From the NCBI GenBank assembly GCA_905200645.1, contig CAJKLD010000013.1:1-59923 (forward strand): 59,923 nucleotides of DNA, given 5' to 3'. Positions 6,698-15,249 of the stretch are shown piece after piece (the stretch's first letter is position 1; each line of letters starts with the position of its first letter). Under the pieces are notes generated by a model that saw only the letters and a list, made by a program, of their open reading frames with translations, did no database searches and was not told where the DNA came from. The stretch is from an uncultured Phascolarctobacterium sp. GTDB lineage: Bacteria; Bacillota; Negativicutes; Acidaminococcales; Acidaminococcaceae. The translations under genes and the position numbers were made by a program.

Positions 6698-8437
6698 GTG
6701 TATAATTTTACTTTGTCACTGCAATTTTTTAAGGATGTATGGAATTTAGCGAAAAGCTACTGGCAGTCAGAAGAAAAGAAAAAAGCTTTTTTGCTATTGT
6801 TTTGTATTATAGCTTTGACTTTAGGCATTGTTTATATGCTGGTGCTGTTAAATCAGTGGAACAATAGCTTTTACAGCGCACTGCAAAATTACGAAAAAGA
6901 TAAAATCTTTGACGAGCTTATCCATTTTTCCTGGCTTGCGGCCATTTATATTATTTTGGCAGTATATTCCTATTATTTGCAGCAATGCTTAATTTTAAAC
7001 TGGCGTCGTTGGCTTACTACAAAATTCATTGATGTTTGGCTCAAAAACAAAACCTATTATCATTTACAGATGTTTGGCAAGGATACGGATAACCCTGACC
7101 AGCGTATCAGTGAGGATGTAAAGCTGTTTGTAGAAATGACGCTTGGTTTTACTATTGGTATTATCAAGTCGCTTGGCACTTTTGCGTCCTTTGTTGTGAT
7201 TCTTTATGGTATGTCAGGAGCATTAACTTTTCAGCTTTTGGGACATACCTTTACTATCAACGGTTATCTCTTTTGGGCGTCCTTTATTTATTCTATTTTG
7301 GGTACCTATGCTACTCATGTAGTAGGTAAAAAATTGGTACACCTAAATTTTATTCAACAGAAATTTGAGGCAGATTTTCGTTTCAGTATGATTCGTTTGC
7401 GTGAGAGCGCCGAAAGTGTAGCGTTTTATAGCGGCGAGGGACAGGAAAGCAAGGTTTTTAAGGAACGGTTTAGACTGCTTTTAGATAATTTTTGGAAATT
7501 AATTAATAAGCAAAAGCAGCTTGTGTGGCTTAATTCTGGTTATAGTCAGATAGCAATTATTTTTCCCTTTGTAGCTGCTATGGGCAAATATTTGAGCAAG
7601 GAGTTTAGTTTAGGCGGGCTGATGCAGGTTGCCAGCGCCTTTGGACGCGTGCAGGATTCTTTATCTTATTTTGTAGATATGTATACCAGCATTGCGCAAT
7701 GGCAGGCAGTGGTAATGCGTTTAACTTTCTTTGGCAGGCACATGCAGGAGGTTTCTACAGAAGCAGAACGTTTCCACCTGGAGCGTTTCGCTACCTCCGC
7801 TGCTGTAAGTGCGGATAATATGCAGGTTAATCTGCCCGACGGTACGCCGCTGCTAAAAAATATTTATTTTACGCTGCAACAGGGAGAAAATGTTTTGATT
7901 AAAGGCGTAAGCGGCAGTGGTAAAAGCACTTTGCTGCGTGCTATTGCAGGCATTTGGCCATTTGTGGAAGGTAAAATCAATCTGCCGGACACGGATAAGC
8001 TGATGTTTATTCCCCAAAAACCATATTTGCCGCTGGGAACACTGCGAGAGGCTTTATTATATCCAGGCACTAAGCCCTTGGCTGAAGCAGAATTAATACA
8101 CTTGATGAAAATTTGTCGGATAAGTTATTTGCAGGATAAGCTGGATATGACTGCCGATTGGAGCCATGTGCTTTCCGTAGGCGAGCAGCAGCGTTTGGCC
8201 TTTGTGCGTGCGCATATTCAGCAGCCAATTTGGCTGTTTTTAGACGAAGCTACTTCGGCGCTTGATGAGGAAACGGAAACGAAAATGTACAGCCTGCTGC
8301 AGGAGCGTTTGCAGAATACCACCGTGGTCAGCGTAGGTCATCGCAGTACTCTGAATAAATATCATCAATTAGTTTTGCGGTTGAACAAGGAAGAACGCAG
8401 TGTGCGGGTAGAAAAATTAAGTGATAGAGAAAATTGA
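6698..8437 (+). CDS. ABC transporter of the SbmA/BacA/YddA type, fused membrane and ATPase domains
   Basis: A 579-residue half-transporter. Residues about 1-350 form the membrane domain of the ABC_membrane_2 / SbmA_BacA type, with the typical LLNQWNNSFYSALQNYE, NWRRWLT and NPDQRISEDV segments. The ATPase domain has Walker A GVSGSGKST, a variant signature SVGEQQ and Walker B WLFLDEATSALDE. Relatives include E. coli YddA, eukaryotic ABCD proteins and mycobacterial Rv1819c/BacA, which takes up cobalamin and hydrophilic peptides. The start is GTG at 6698, with AGAGGA 8 bp ahead; no in-frame ATG fits. The substrate cannot be told from sequence. Cobalamin uptake would suit the B12-dependent mutase next door, but that is inference. 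Confidence 0.85.
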   Translation: MYNFTLSLQFFKDVWNLAKSYWQSEEKKKAFLLLFCIIALTLGIVYMLVLLNQWNNSFYSALQNYEKDKIFDELIHFSWLAAIYIILAVYSYYLQQCLILNWRRWLTTKFIDVWLKNKTYYHLQMFGKDTDNPDQRISEDVKLFVEMTLGFTIGIIKSLGTFASFVVILYGMSGALTFQLLGHTFTINGYLFWASFIYSILGTYATHVVGKKLVHLNFIQQKFEADFRFSMIRLRESAESVAFYSGEGQESKVFKERFRLLLDNFWKLINKQKQLVWLNSGYSQIAIIFPFVAAMGKYLSKEFSLGGLMQVASAFGRVQDSLSYFVDMYTSIAQWQAVVMRLTFFGRHMQEVSTEAERFHLERFATSAAVSADNMQVNLPDGTPLLKNIYFTLQQGENVLIKGVSGSGKSTLLRAIAGIWPFVEGKINLPDTDKLMFIPQKPYLPLGTLREALLYPGTKPLAEAELIHLMKICRISYLQDKLDMTADWSHVLSVGEQQRLAFVRAHIQQPIWLFLDEATSALDEETETKMYSLLQERLQNTTVVSVGHRSTLNKYHQLVLRLNKEERSVRVEKLSDREN

Positions 8438-8483
8438 TAAGCTAAAAAATTTTACGGAATGAAAAGAGAAGGGAGAAAAGCTT

Positions 8484-9701
8484 ATGCAACCTATGCAAAT
8501 TGTCGAAAATATTTATGACGTTGGTGTACAGGATTGGGCAGTACGCGATTTTCACGGTTATAAAACCGAACGCGGCGCCACCTATAACGCGTATTTGATT
8601 ATGGATGAAAAAATTACCTTGATTGATACGGTGAAGGCGCCCTTTACCGAGGATTTGCTGCGCAACATTAAGCAGGTAACGCCTTTGGAGAGCATTGATT
8701 ACATTGTTATCAATCACGTGGAGCCGGACCACAGCGGCGCAATGCCTGCGTTGGCTAAGGCTTGTCCCAAAGCGAAGTTTATTATTTCCATGGCCGGGAA
8801 AAATGAAGCTATTCAGCATTACGGAGATATTTTTAATTTTGAAGTAGTTAAGGACGGCGCTGTTTTAAATATTGGCAGGCGCAATTTGACCTTCGCCATG
8901 ATGACGATGCTGCACTGGCCTGACAGTATGGCAACCTACTGCGCAGAGGATAAAATTTTATTCTCCAACGACGCTTTTGGTCAACATTACGCTACCAGCA
9001 AACGCTTTGACGACGAAGTGGACGAGGCAGATTTATTTTACGAAGCGCGTAAATATTTTGCCAATATTTTATGGCCATACGCTAAGCTGATTGGTAAAGC
9101 ATTGAATAAGGTAGGTTCTTTGGAGATTAATATGATTCTGCCCAGCCACGGCGTAATTTGGCGTAAAAATATTGCTAAAATTGTGGAATGCTACCGCCGT
9201 TGGGGTGAAGGCGTTTGTGACGGCAGCTTGGTAATTGCTTATGACAGCATGTGGGGCGGCACAGAAAAAATGGCGCGCGCTATCGCTCGCGGCGCGCAAA
9301 GAGCAGGCGTAGCTGTAAAGGTTTACAAGCTTAGCGCTACTCCTAACAGCACTATTGCCGCCGATATTTTTACAGCCTCCGGCTTTTTGGTAGGCTCGCC
9401 AACCTTAAACAGCGGTATGCTGCCAAGTATGGGTTCTTTGCTGACCTATTTGAAGGGTCTTGCGCCCGTGGGTAAAAAGGCTGCGGCCTTTGGTACCTTT
9501 GGCTGGGCAGGCGGCGCGCAGAAGGATATGGAAGAAATGCTGCGCACTTTTAGCAAGGAGGTTATTCCCGGACTAAACTGCAAATGGACGCCGCAGGAAA
9601 ATAATCTAACCTCAGCAGAAGAATATGGCTACGAATTTGCTTTGGCGCTTTTAGAAGCTAAAGAAATAAATCCTGCCTGCACCTGCGGCGAGCATCGTTA
9701 A
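8484..9701 (+). CDS. flavodiiron protein (class A): oxygen/nitric oxide reductase
   Basis: A 405-residue two-domain protein. The N-terminal metallo-beta-lactamase domain carries the di-iron ligands H78-x-E80-x-D82-H83 (NHVEPDHSG) and later ligands in MLHWPDSM, FSNDAFGQH and LPSHGVIW. The C-terminal flavodoxin domain begins near residue 248 with IAYDSMWGGTEKMA as FMN phosphate loop. Class A proteins reduce O2 to water or NO to N2O using rubredoxin-type donors, a usual oxidative or nitrosative defence of strict anaerobes. No rubredoxin module is fused. The gene starts 46 bp behind the ABC gene with GGGAG before ATG 8484 and may be co-transcribed with it. Confidence 0.93.
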   Translation: MQPMQIVENIYDVGVQDWAVRDFHGYKTERGATYNAYLIMDEKITLIDTVKAPFTEDLLRNIKQVTPLESIDYIVINHVEPDHSGAMPALAKACPKAKFIISMAGKNEAIQHYGDIFNFEVVKDGAVLNIGRRNLTFAMMTMLHWPDSMATYCAEDKILFSNDAFGQHYATSKRFDDEVDEADLFYEARKYFANILWPYAKLIGKALNKVGSLEINMILPSHGVIWRKNIAKIVECYRRWGEGVCDGSLVIAYDSMWGGTEKMARAIARGAQRAGVAVKVYKLSATPNSTIAADIFTASGFLVGSPTLNSGMLPSMGSLLTYLKGLAPVGKKAAAFGTFGWAGGAQKDMEEMLRTFSKEVIPGLNCKWTPQENNLTSAEEYGYEFALALLEAKEINPACTCGEHR

Positions 9702-9747
9702 TATAAGCCTGTTTAGGAAAATTCACCTATTATACAAATATTAGTTC

Positions 9748-9776
9748 TTCAAAAATAATCAATTATAGTGTATAAT
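9748..9776 (+). promoter_or_regulatory. possible promoter for the YbjN-like gene
   Basis: TATAAT at 9771-9776 with a weak TTCAAA at 9748-9753 and a 17-bp spacer, 30 bp before the start codon. Confidence 0.4.
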
Positions 9777-9806
9777 AATATCAAGTGATGTGAAAGAGAG
9801 GTTCTT

Positions 9807-10241
9807 ATGATGAATATTAAGGCAGAGAAATTTACTAATTTCTTAAATGAAAAAAATATCAATGTTTTTCAAATTCAAGAGGCTGAAGGGGACATGAATC
9901 CTGTGGTTTACCGCAGCGCTATGGAAGTAGAAGGGCAAAACCTGCCTACCATGCTGGTAATTGACGACAGCATCTATGTAATGTTGCAGGTTCGCGTAGG
10001 CGCAGGCTTGGTTAAAGAGAAAAATAAAGCAGCCGTTATGGCACATTTGAACAGCTTAAACGAAAACTATAAGGTGTTTAAATATTATGCTAATGCTAAC
10101 GGCGATATTGTTATTGAAAGCTGCATTCCCACTACCGACGACGAATTTATGCCCGAATTGGTACACGCAGTAATTGACGTTGTTTTGAAACACTTGAACG
10201 AAGAATATTCCAAACTGATGAAAACCGTTTGGGCTGAATAA
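9807..10241 (+). CDS. YbjN-like protein
   Basis: A 144-residue soluble protein, no signal peptide or membrane segment. The alternation of short strands and helices with DSIYVMLQVRVG, HLNSLNENYKVFKYYANANGDIVIES and a long C-terminal helix resembles YbjN-domain proteins (type III secretion chaperone-like fold), whose role in E. coli is regulatory and poorly understood. Function is unknown. ATG occurs twice in a row (9807 and 9810) behind GAGAGG; either may be used. It has its own putative promoter and a terminator, so it seems monocistronic. Confidence 0.65.
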   Translation: MMNIKAEKFTNFLNEKNINVFQIQEAEGDMNPVVYRSAMEVEGQNLPTMLVIDDSIYVMLQVRVGAGLVKEKNKAAVMAHLNSLNENYKVFKYYANANGDIVIESCIPTTDDEFMPELVHAVIDVVLKHLNEEYSKLMKTVWAE

Positions 10242-10345
10242 TAATTATATTCCTTTAAAACAAGAGAAGTAGCAGGCATGGATTATACCCCATGTTTGCG
10301 CTGTTTTCAGTACGATTAAATAATCCGGTTGTGTGAGGTAAATGG

Positions 10346-10391
10346 CGAGACTATGCTGCAATGACCTGTTTTGCAGTATAGTCTCGTTTTG
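10346..10391 (+). terminator. rho-independent terminator after the YbjN-like gene
   Basis: A 16-bp stem (10346-10361 with 10371-10386, one G-U pair), 9-nt loop and TTTTGT tail. It lies about 105 bp after the stop codon; the sequence between (10242-10345) shows no other clear feature. Confidence 0.85.
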
Positions 10392-10531
10392 TATAATGAT
10401 TGAACAGCAAAAGTAATACCATTATTTTGCTACCGGCAAGGCGATAAAATAGCTATATAAAAGCAAATGGCTTAACCATTGTATCAATCTTTACATAGCT
10501 GTTGTTTACGAAAAATAAATTTAGACATTTG

Positions 10532-10560
10532 TTGACAAGAGAAAAGAAAGCAAGTAAAAT
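10532..10560 (+). promoter_or_regulatory. promoter of the T-box/leuA transcript
   Basis: TTGACA (10532-10537), 17-bp spacer, TAAAAT (10555-10560): a near-consensus sigma-A promoter. It sits at the right distance ahead of the T-box leader. Confidence 0.85.
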
Positions 10561-10594
10561 ATTTTTCAACAACTACAAATCGCCCCTAAAAGAC

Positions 10595-10842
10595 AGTGAA
10601 GGGAAGAAGATATAACGAAAGGTTCAAGAGAGCCGCTGGCTGGTGGAAAGCGGTACCGGAAATTATATGGATACTGATCCCGGAGTTGCTTTCCTGATAT
10701 GTAGGGAAGGACGTGCAGTCACGTTACAGACGATAGCCTTGGTGGAGGCTTTAGAGGGTCGCTTGAGCGACTGAATTAGGGTGGTACCGCGTGGAAATTT
10801 CCCCGCCCCTGGCAATTTAAGCTATGGGGCGGATTATTTTTT
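10595..10842 (+). promoter_or_regulatory. T-box riboswitch leader controlling leuA
   Basis: The conserved T-box AGGGTGGTACCGCG is at 10778-10791, where it binds the acceptor end of uncharged tRNA. Upstream are the AGAGAG of the stem I base (about 10626) and the GGTGGAAAGCGG region of stem I. The triplet CTG at 10674-10676, just before ATCCCGGAG, is in the position expected for the specifier and would read a leucine tRNA, which agrees with leuA; I infer this from alignment by eye. A terminator hairpin, CCGCCCC/GGGGCGG (10803-10809 with 10826-10832) plus T-run, overlaps the antiterminator region. Uncharged tRNA(Leu) would thus switch leuA on. Confidence 0.93.
10803..10842 (+). terminator. regulated terminator of the T-box leader
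   Basis: A 7-bp GC stem (10803-10809 with 10826-10832) and ATTATTTTTT tail, 12 bp before ATG of leuA. It is alternative to the antiterminator formed with the T-box sequence. Confidence 0.85.
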
Positions 10843-10854
10843 GGAGGAAGAAAA

Positions 10855-12534
10855 ATGCAGCAAGAGAAAAAATATGTGCCTTTTAATCGTGTAAATCTTC
10901 CCGACCGTCAATGGCCGGAAAAAATTATTACCAAGGCTCCCGTATGGTGCAGCGTAGATTTGCGCGACGGCAATCAGGCTTTGATTACGCCTATGGGGAT
11001 TGAAGAAAAACTGAAATTTTTTCACACTTTGGTGGATGTAGGCTTTAAAGAAATTGAAGTAGGCTTTCCTTCTGCTTCGGAAACGGAATACGAAATTTTA
11101 CGCACTCTGATTGAGGGCGGGCACATTCCCGACGACGTAACCGTACAGGTGCTGGTACAGGCGCGCGAAGAGCTGATTCGCAAAACCTTTGAGGCAGTGC
11201 GCGGCGCAAAAAATGTTATCATTCATTTTTATAATTCTACTTCTACCTTGCAGCGCAAGGTTGTTTTTGGCAAGGATATGGAGGGCATTACAGAAATTGC
11301 CGTGCAGGGCGCGCGTCTCATTAAGCAGCTGACCGAGGAGGAAGTAGCGCGTAGCGGCATGAATATTCGCTATGAATATTCTCCCGAAAGCTTTACCGGC
11401 ACGGAAATTGATTTTTCTATTGCTATTTGTGAAGCAGTAATGCGGGAAATGGGCGCTGATAAAGAAAACCCCATTATTCTGAACCTGCCTTCTACGGTAG
11501 AAATGTCTACGCCTAATACTTATGCCGACCAAATAGAGTATTTCTGCCGTAAAATGCGCAATCGCGAGGCGGCTATTATCAGCATCCATCCCCATAACGA
11601 TCGCGGCACCGGCGTTGCTTCTGCCGAGTTGGCGCTGATGGCCGGAGCCGATCGTATTGAAGGCACGTTGTTTGGCAACGGCGAGCGCACGGGCAATCTT
11701 GATATTGTTACGGTGGCTTTGAATATGTTTACGCAGGGCGTAGAGCCAAATTTGGACTTTTCGCATATTCTTGACATTAAAAAGGTATACGAGGAATGTA
11801 CTAAAATGCGCGTACCCGAGCGTCAGCCTTATGCAGGCGAGCTGGCGTTTACCGCTTTCAGCGGCTCGCATCAGGACGCTATTCGCAAGGGCTATGAGTA
11901 TATGAAAAACAGCGGAACCGATTTTTGGGAGGTTCCTTATCTGCCGATAAATCCTGCCGATCTGCACCGCGAATACGAGCCTGTTATCCGCATTAACAGC
12001 CAATCTGGCAAGGGCGGCGCGGCTTTTGTTTTGCAGCATGCTGTGGGCTATAATCTGCCCAAAGAAATGCATCCGGAATTTGGCAATATTGTCAAGGCAG
12101 CTGCCGATGCTTACGGCGACGAGCTGAGCAGCGAGCAGATTATAGAGCTTTTCCAAAAGGAATATATCGATTTGCAGGGAAAATATGCGTTGGTGCGTCA
12201 TCGCTTTACCGAGCTGAACGAGGCGGACGGCTCCGTTCACAGCCGTTTTGAAGGCTCCGTTACTATTGACGGAAACGAAAAATATATTACCGGCGTAGGC
12301 AATGGCCCCATCGACTCCTTCTTCCAGGCTTTGGCAGGCGTGGGCGTGACCGGTTATGAATTTGTTAATTACCACGAGCACGCTGTTTCCCGCGGCTCCG
12401 ACGCTCAGGGCATTTGCTACATCGAGCTGAAAAAGCAGGACGGCAAGCACATTTTTGGCGCTGGCATTCATGCCAATATTAACGTGGCAGCGCTCAAAGG
12501 CATTATCTGTGCCATCAATAGGGCGGAGAAGTAA
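10855..12534 (+). CDS. leuA: 2-isopropylmalate synthase (LeuA, long type)
   Basis: A 559-residue enzyme that condenses 2-oxoisovalerate with acetyl-CoA in the first committed step of leucine synthesis. The DRE-TIM barrel has VDLRDGNQAL near the N-terminus, the metal-binding SIHPHNDRG, and TLFGNGERTGN. A linker and the C-terminal LeuA allosteric domain (about residues 430-559, with GNGPIDSFFQAL) follow, which gives leucine feedback. Length and the N-terminal extension PFNRVNLPDRQWPEK match the actinobacterial-type LeuA2 group. The T-box leader for a leucine tRNA supports the role over citramalate or homocitrate synthase. Start ATG 10855 follows GGAGGAAG. It ends with its own terminator, so other leu genes are not linked here. 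Confidence 0.93.
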   Translation: MQQEKKYVPFNRVNLPDRQWPEKIITKAPVWCSVDLRDGNQALITPMGIEEKLKFFHTLVDVGFKEIEVGFPSASETEYEILRTLIEGGHIPDDVTVQVLVQAREELIRKTFEAVRGAKNVIIHFYNSTSTLQRKVVFGKDMEGITEIAVQGARLIKQLTEEEVARSGMNIRYEYSPESFTGTEIDFSIAICEAVMREMGADKENPIILNLPSTVEMSTPNTYADQIEYFCRKMRNREAAIISIHPHNDRGTGVASAELALMAGADRIEGTLFGNGERTGNLDIVTVALNMFTQGVEPNLDFSHILDIKKVYEECTKMRVPERQPYAGELAFTAFSGSHQDAIRKGYEYMKNSGTDFWEVPYLPINPADLHREYEPVIRINSQSGKGGAAFVLQHAVGYNLPKEMHPEFGNIVKAAADAYGDELSSEQIIELFQKEYIDLQGKYALVRHRFTELNEADGSVHSRFEGSVTIDGNEKYITGVGNGPIDSFFQALAGVGVTGYEFVNYHEHAVSRGSDAQGICYIELKKQDGKHIFGAGIHANINVAALKGIICAINRAEK

Positions 12535-12602
12535 GCGGCTGCTTAAAAAAAATTAAAACGAAAATTTAAAACGAGTTGCTTTTTCAATTACAAGGATTTT
12601 GA

Positions 12603-12639
12603 CGGCTGGCAGTGTATAAGGACTGCCAGTCGTTTTTTT
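12603..12639 (+). terminator. rho-independent terminator after leuA
   Basis: An 11-bp stem (12603-12613 with 12622-12632, one G-U pair), 8-nt loop and seven T. Confidence 0.9.
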
Positions 12640-12769
12640 ATGCAAGAGTACACAAGCTTTTACGAATTGGCAAGACTGGCTGCGCAGCAGCTGTCAGGCT
12701 AATGCCGAAGTAAAATAGAAAAAATATATTAAAATTTCTAATTTTCTTCAAAAGTTTTTCTAATAAGTC

Positions 12770-12797
12770 TTGCAGGGGGGTACAAATGTGCTATAAT
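12770..12797 (+). promoter_or_regulatory. promoter of the candidate structured RNA
   Basis: TTGCAG (12770-12775), 16-bp spacer, TGC-TATAAT (12789-12797): a strong extended -10 promoter. It is not followed by any credible start codon with a ribosome site, which favours a non-coding transcript beginning near 12804. Confidence 0.7.
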
Positions 12798-12803
12798 GTA
12801 CCC

Positions 12804-12997
12804 AAAGCAAGGTGCGGACATGAGAGATTGCCTATCAGGGGTGGTAGGTTTTTTATCCGCAGCGAGACGAACTCTTCCTTGCGCAAAGGATGTGGGCTGG
12901 ATGCCTACCGGCTCCTTCCTTTTTCTTTGGTGAAAACTCTGGATGTCACGCGGGCCTTCAAGCCATGCTAACATCTATCCGACGTCCGGAGTTTTTG
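12804..12997 (+). ncRNA. candidate structured non-coding RNA, about 195 nt, own promoter and terminator
   Basis: The stretch is GC-rich against its surroundings and folds by eye into nested helices: GCAAGG (about 12808) with CCTTGC (about 12892) encloses TGCGGA with TCCGCA, which encloses CCTATC with GGTAGG. A second domain is closed by AAAGGA/TCCTT. The 3' end is a long stem (about 12933-12947 with 12978-12992, with compensating G-U pairs) ending in TTTTTG, a terminator-like end. Size, own promoter and lack of an ORF would suit a 6S-type or other house-keeping RNA, but I cannot match it to a family; it could also be a leader of the ompM gene 210 bp downstream. Confidence 0.5.
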
Positions 12998-13206
12998 TCA
13001 AGGCTTTGCTGACGCACCCCAAAATATGAAGGCTGCACCCCTGCTAAAAATTTTTCTCAGCAATAAAATTTGTTTATAAAGCTTCCGAATAAGGCAAAAA
13101 CCGGGCACGATACTAGAGGAAACAAGGCAACTCGCAGTGGGCAGGCCGGGCGGAAACCCTAAAGGAAGTTTTGTAAAAATATAATTTCCTAAAGGAGGAA
13201 AACATA
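12998..13206 (+). other. long untranslated leader region of the first ompM gene
   Basis: 209 bp without an ORF. The GC-rich block 13108-13165 (ACCGGGCACG to GGCGGAAACCC) may be structured. TATAAT at 13180-13185 is too close to the ribosome site AAAGGAGG (13190-13197) to be a promoter for this gene. No promoter is clear. Confidence 0.4.
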
Positions 13207-14460
13207 ATGAAAAAATCCTTAGTACTCGCAATGGCAATGGCTCTTGGCGTAACCGCCAGCGCTTATGCTGCAAATCCGTTCTCTGATGTTCCTGCCGGCC
13301 ACTGGGCATATGACAGCATTTCCAAATTGGCTGCTGCCGGCGTAATCGAAGGCTATGGCGACGCTACCTTCGGCGGCGACAAACTGATGACCCGTTATGA
13401 AATGGCTCAAATCGTTGCCAAAGCAATGGCAAAAGGCGCTAACGTTGACAAGCTGGCTGCTGAATTCGCTGACGAACTGGATAACCTGGGCGTTCGCGTA
13501 GCTAACCTGGAGAAAAAAGCTGACAACGTAAAGATTACCGGTGAAGTTCGTTACCACTATGCTGACCATGACAAAGATGTAGCTGCTGGTTATGAAACCA
13601 AATTGCGTACTCGTATTTGGTTCAACGGTCAAATCAATGATGACTGGACATATACCGGCATGATTGAGAACAACCAAGATTTGAAAAATGATGCAGGCGA
13701 TGAAACCACTAAATTCCAACGTGCTTATGTAAACGGTAAAATTGGTGGTTTGGCAGTACAAGCCGGTCGTTACAACAATAAATTAGCTGAAGGCAATGTA
13801 TACGATAACCGCTTTGATGGCATTCAAGTTGCTTATGGCAAGGATGTTAAATTAGTAGCTGGTTATGGCAAAGCTACTCCTTCTACTGTTGGTACTATTG
13901 CTGTTAAAGAAGATGGCAAAGAATATCAATTTAATCGTGAATCTGATGAGGTTTACTATGCAGAATTGAGCGGTAAAGTTGGTAAATTAGGCTTAACTGC
14001 TGGTTACTATGATTTTAAAGATGTTACTGAGTATGAAGTTAAAGATAAAAAATTAACTCCAGATTATGTAAGCGATCAAGAAATTTGGGCTGTTGCTGCT
14101 AATTATGCATTCGATAAGAATGTTAAATTGGGTGCTATGTATTTGAATGGCGACATGGATGATTATGACGGAGACGATGACGGTTATGTAGTAACCGCAT
14201 CCTATAAAGGCGCTAAAGCTTCTCAACCCGGTTCTTGGGGCTTAGTTGCTAAATACTATGACCAAGGTGCTTCCACTTATTTGGATCACACCATGAACGG
14301 TGTGGCTGACAAGATGTTTGGTTTCAAAGGCTACAGCGTATTTGCTAACTACACCTTTGCAAAGAACATTGTTGGTCAAGTTGAATGGTATGATTTGGAA
14401 GAAAAAGATTCCGACAGAGATGCTCAAACTCTGTGGGCTCAAATGCTGTTCACTTTCTAA
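13207..14460 (+). CDS. OmpM-type SLH-domain outer-membrane porin (paralogue 1)
   Basis: A 417-residue protein. Residues 1-21 are a signal peptide (cleavage after AYA), residues about 23-85 one SLH domain (NPFSDVPAGHWAYDSISKLAAAGVI is its start), residues about 90-115 a short coiled coil (ELDNLGVRVANLEKKADNVK), and the rest a beta-barrel of amphipathic strands with alternating aromatic residues, ending in aromatic F. In Negativicutes OmpM tethers the outer membrane by binding pyruvylated or polyamine-modified peptidoglycan through SLH and serves as a general pore. Start ATG 13207 follows AAAGGAGG. The first about 115 residues are nearly identical with the second porin at 16103; the barrels differ. 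Confidence 0.92.
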   Translation: MKKSLVLAMAMALGVTASAYAANPFSDVPAGHWAYDSISKLAAAGVIEGYGDATFGGDKLMTRYEMAQIVAKAMAKGANVDKLAAEFADELDNLGVRVANLEKKADNVKITGEVRYHYADHDKDVAAGYETKLRTRIWFNGQINDDWTYTGMIENNQDLKNDAGDETTKFQRAYVNGKIGGLAVQAGRYNNKLAEGNVYDNRFDGIQVAYGKDVKLVAGYGKATPSTVGTIAVKEDGKEYQFNRESDEVYYAELSGKVGKLGLTAGYYDFKDVTEYEVKDKKLTPDYVSDQEIWAVAANYAFDKNVKLGAMYLNGDMDDYDGDDDGYVVTASYKGAKASQPGSWGLVAKYYDQGASTYLDHTMNGVADKMFGFKGYSVFANYTFAKNIVGQVEWYDLEEKDSDRDAQTLWAQMLFTF

Positions 14461-14495
14461 TTCCTGCTTCAATTCGTCTAGCAAAACAAAAATTA

Positions 14496-14525
14496 ACGGG
14501 ACTGCTTCGGCAGTTCCGTTTTTGT
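14496..14525 (+). terminator. rho-independent terminator after ompM paralogue 1
   Basis: A 9-bp stem (14497-14505 with 14510-14518, one G-U pair) closed by a TTCG tetraloop and followed by a T-rich tail. Confidence 0.9.
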
Positions 14526-14601
14526 TAGAAAATATAAAATTTGACTATTCAGTCAGCAGTATTGATTTTAAACTATTTTAGATGTAAGGAGGTTGGCTAA
14601 T

Positions 14602-15183
14602 ATGAAAAAAATTTACCGTTACTTATTGCTCACTGTGTTGGCTTTGTGCTTGAGTGTTCCTGCGTTGGGTGCGGAAGCTGCCAGCGTTGCGTTGCTGCCC
14701 TTGATTAACAATATTCAAGGTGATGAGCTGGCTAACCAAATTTATTACAAGAGCGCTATTAACGCCGTTAATGCGCAAAAAGGTTTTATAATTATAGAAA
14801 ATGATAAGCTAGATGCCGCAATCAAAGCTGCTAATATTAACAATGAAGTTCCTACACAAAATGTTTTGGCAAAAATTGCTAAAGATGGCGACGTAGACAT
14901 TGTTATTGTTATGCAGTTGGACGAGCTGAGCGACACTCTTTTTACTTCTACTGAAGAAAATGTATTGCAGCTTAATTTGACTGGTCGCGCAGTTGCTTAT
15001 AATAAGCTTACCGGTGAGTTCTATCAACATAAAATCTATGATGATAAAAAAATTCCCGAAGCTTTAACTGCACGTTGGGATTGGACGCATGAAGAATGGG
15101 GTCGTAATGTTAGTCGCGAAATCAACCGCATTTTAAATGTAAAAAAGGTTATGCTTGACGCTCCCAGAATGAGCAAGCTGTAA
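14602..15183 (+). CDS. small exported protein of unknown function
   Basis: A 193-residue protein with a classical signal peptide (MKKIYRYLLLTVLALCLSVP then ALGAEA). The mature part starts with ASVALLPLINN and alternates strands and helices in a way that recalls the nucleotide-free CsgG/TolB-N-like fold of periplasmic proteins, but no residue motif decides this. No lipobox cysteine is present, so it should be free in the periplasm. TAAGGAGG lies at 14585-14592, which makes ATG 14602 the start; an in-frame TTG at 14593 is directly against the ribosome site and is unlikely. It stands between two porin genes and may be linked with envelope upkeep. Function unknown. Confidence 0.75.
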   Translation: MKKIYRYLLLTVLALCLSVPALGAEAASVALLPLINNIQGDELANQIYYKSAINAVNAQKGFIIIENDKLDAAIKAANINNEVPTQNVLAKIAKDGDVDIVIVMQLDELSDTLFTSTEENVLQLNLTGRAVAYNKLTGEFYQHKIYDDKKIPEALTARWDWTHEEWGRNVSREINRILNVKKVMLDAPRMSKL

Positions 15184-15207
15184 TTATTGGTAAAATGTTA
15201 GTGAAAG

Positions 15208-15249
15208 AAAAAGGACTGCCAAAGGACCGCCGCGGCAGTCCTTTTTTTG
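15208..15249 (+). terminator. rho-independent terminator after the exported-protein gene
   Basis: A 10-bp perfect stem (15211-15220 with 15234-15243) with T-run; A-rich upstream side means it may also work on the other strand. Confidence 0.9.

Noticed and set aside
11098..12471. 457-codon open frame on the minus strand
   Set aside because: Lies wholly inside leuA, antisense; no ribosome site and composition of a shadow frame.
12786..12974. Open frames on both strands over the RNA candidate
   Set aside because: No ribosome site; the palindromic structure and own promoter/terminator fit RNA better.
13180..13185. TATAAT just before ompM 1 as promoter
   Set aside because: Only 22 bp before the start codon and next to the ribosome site, so no room for a usable transcript start.
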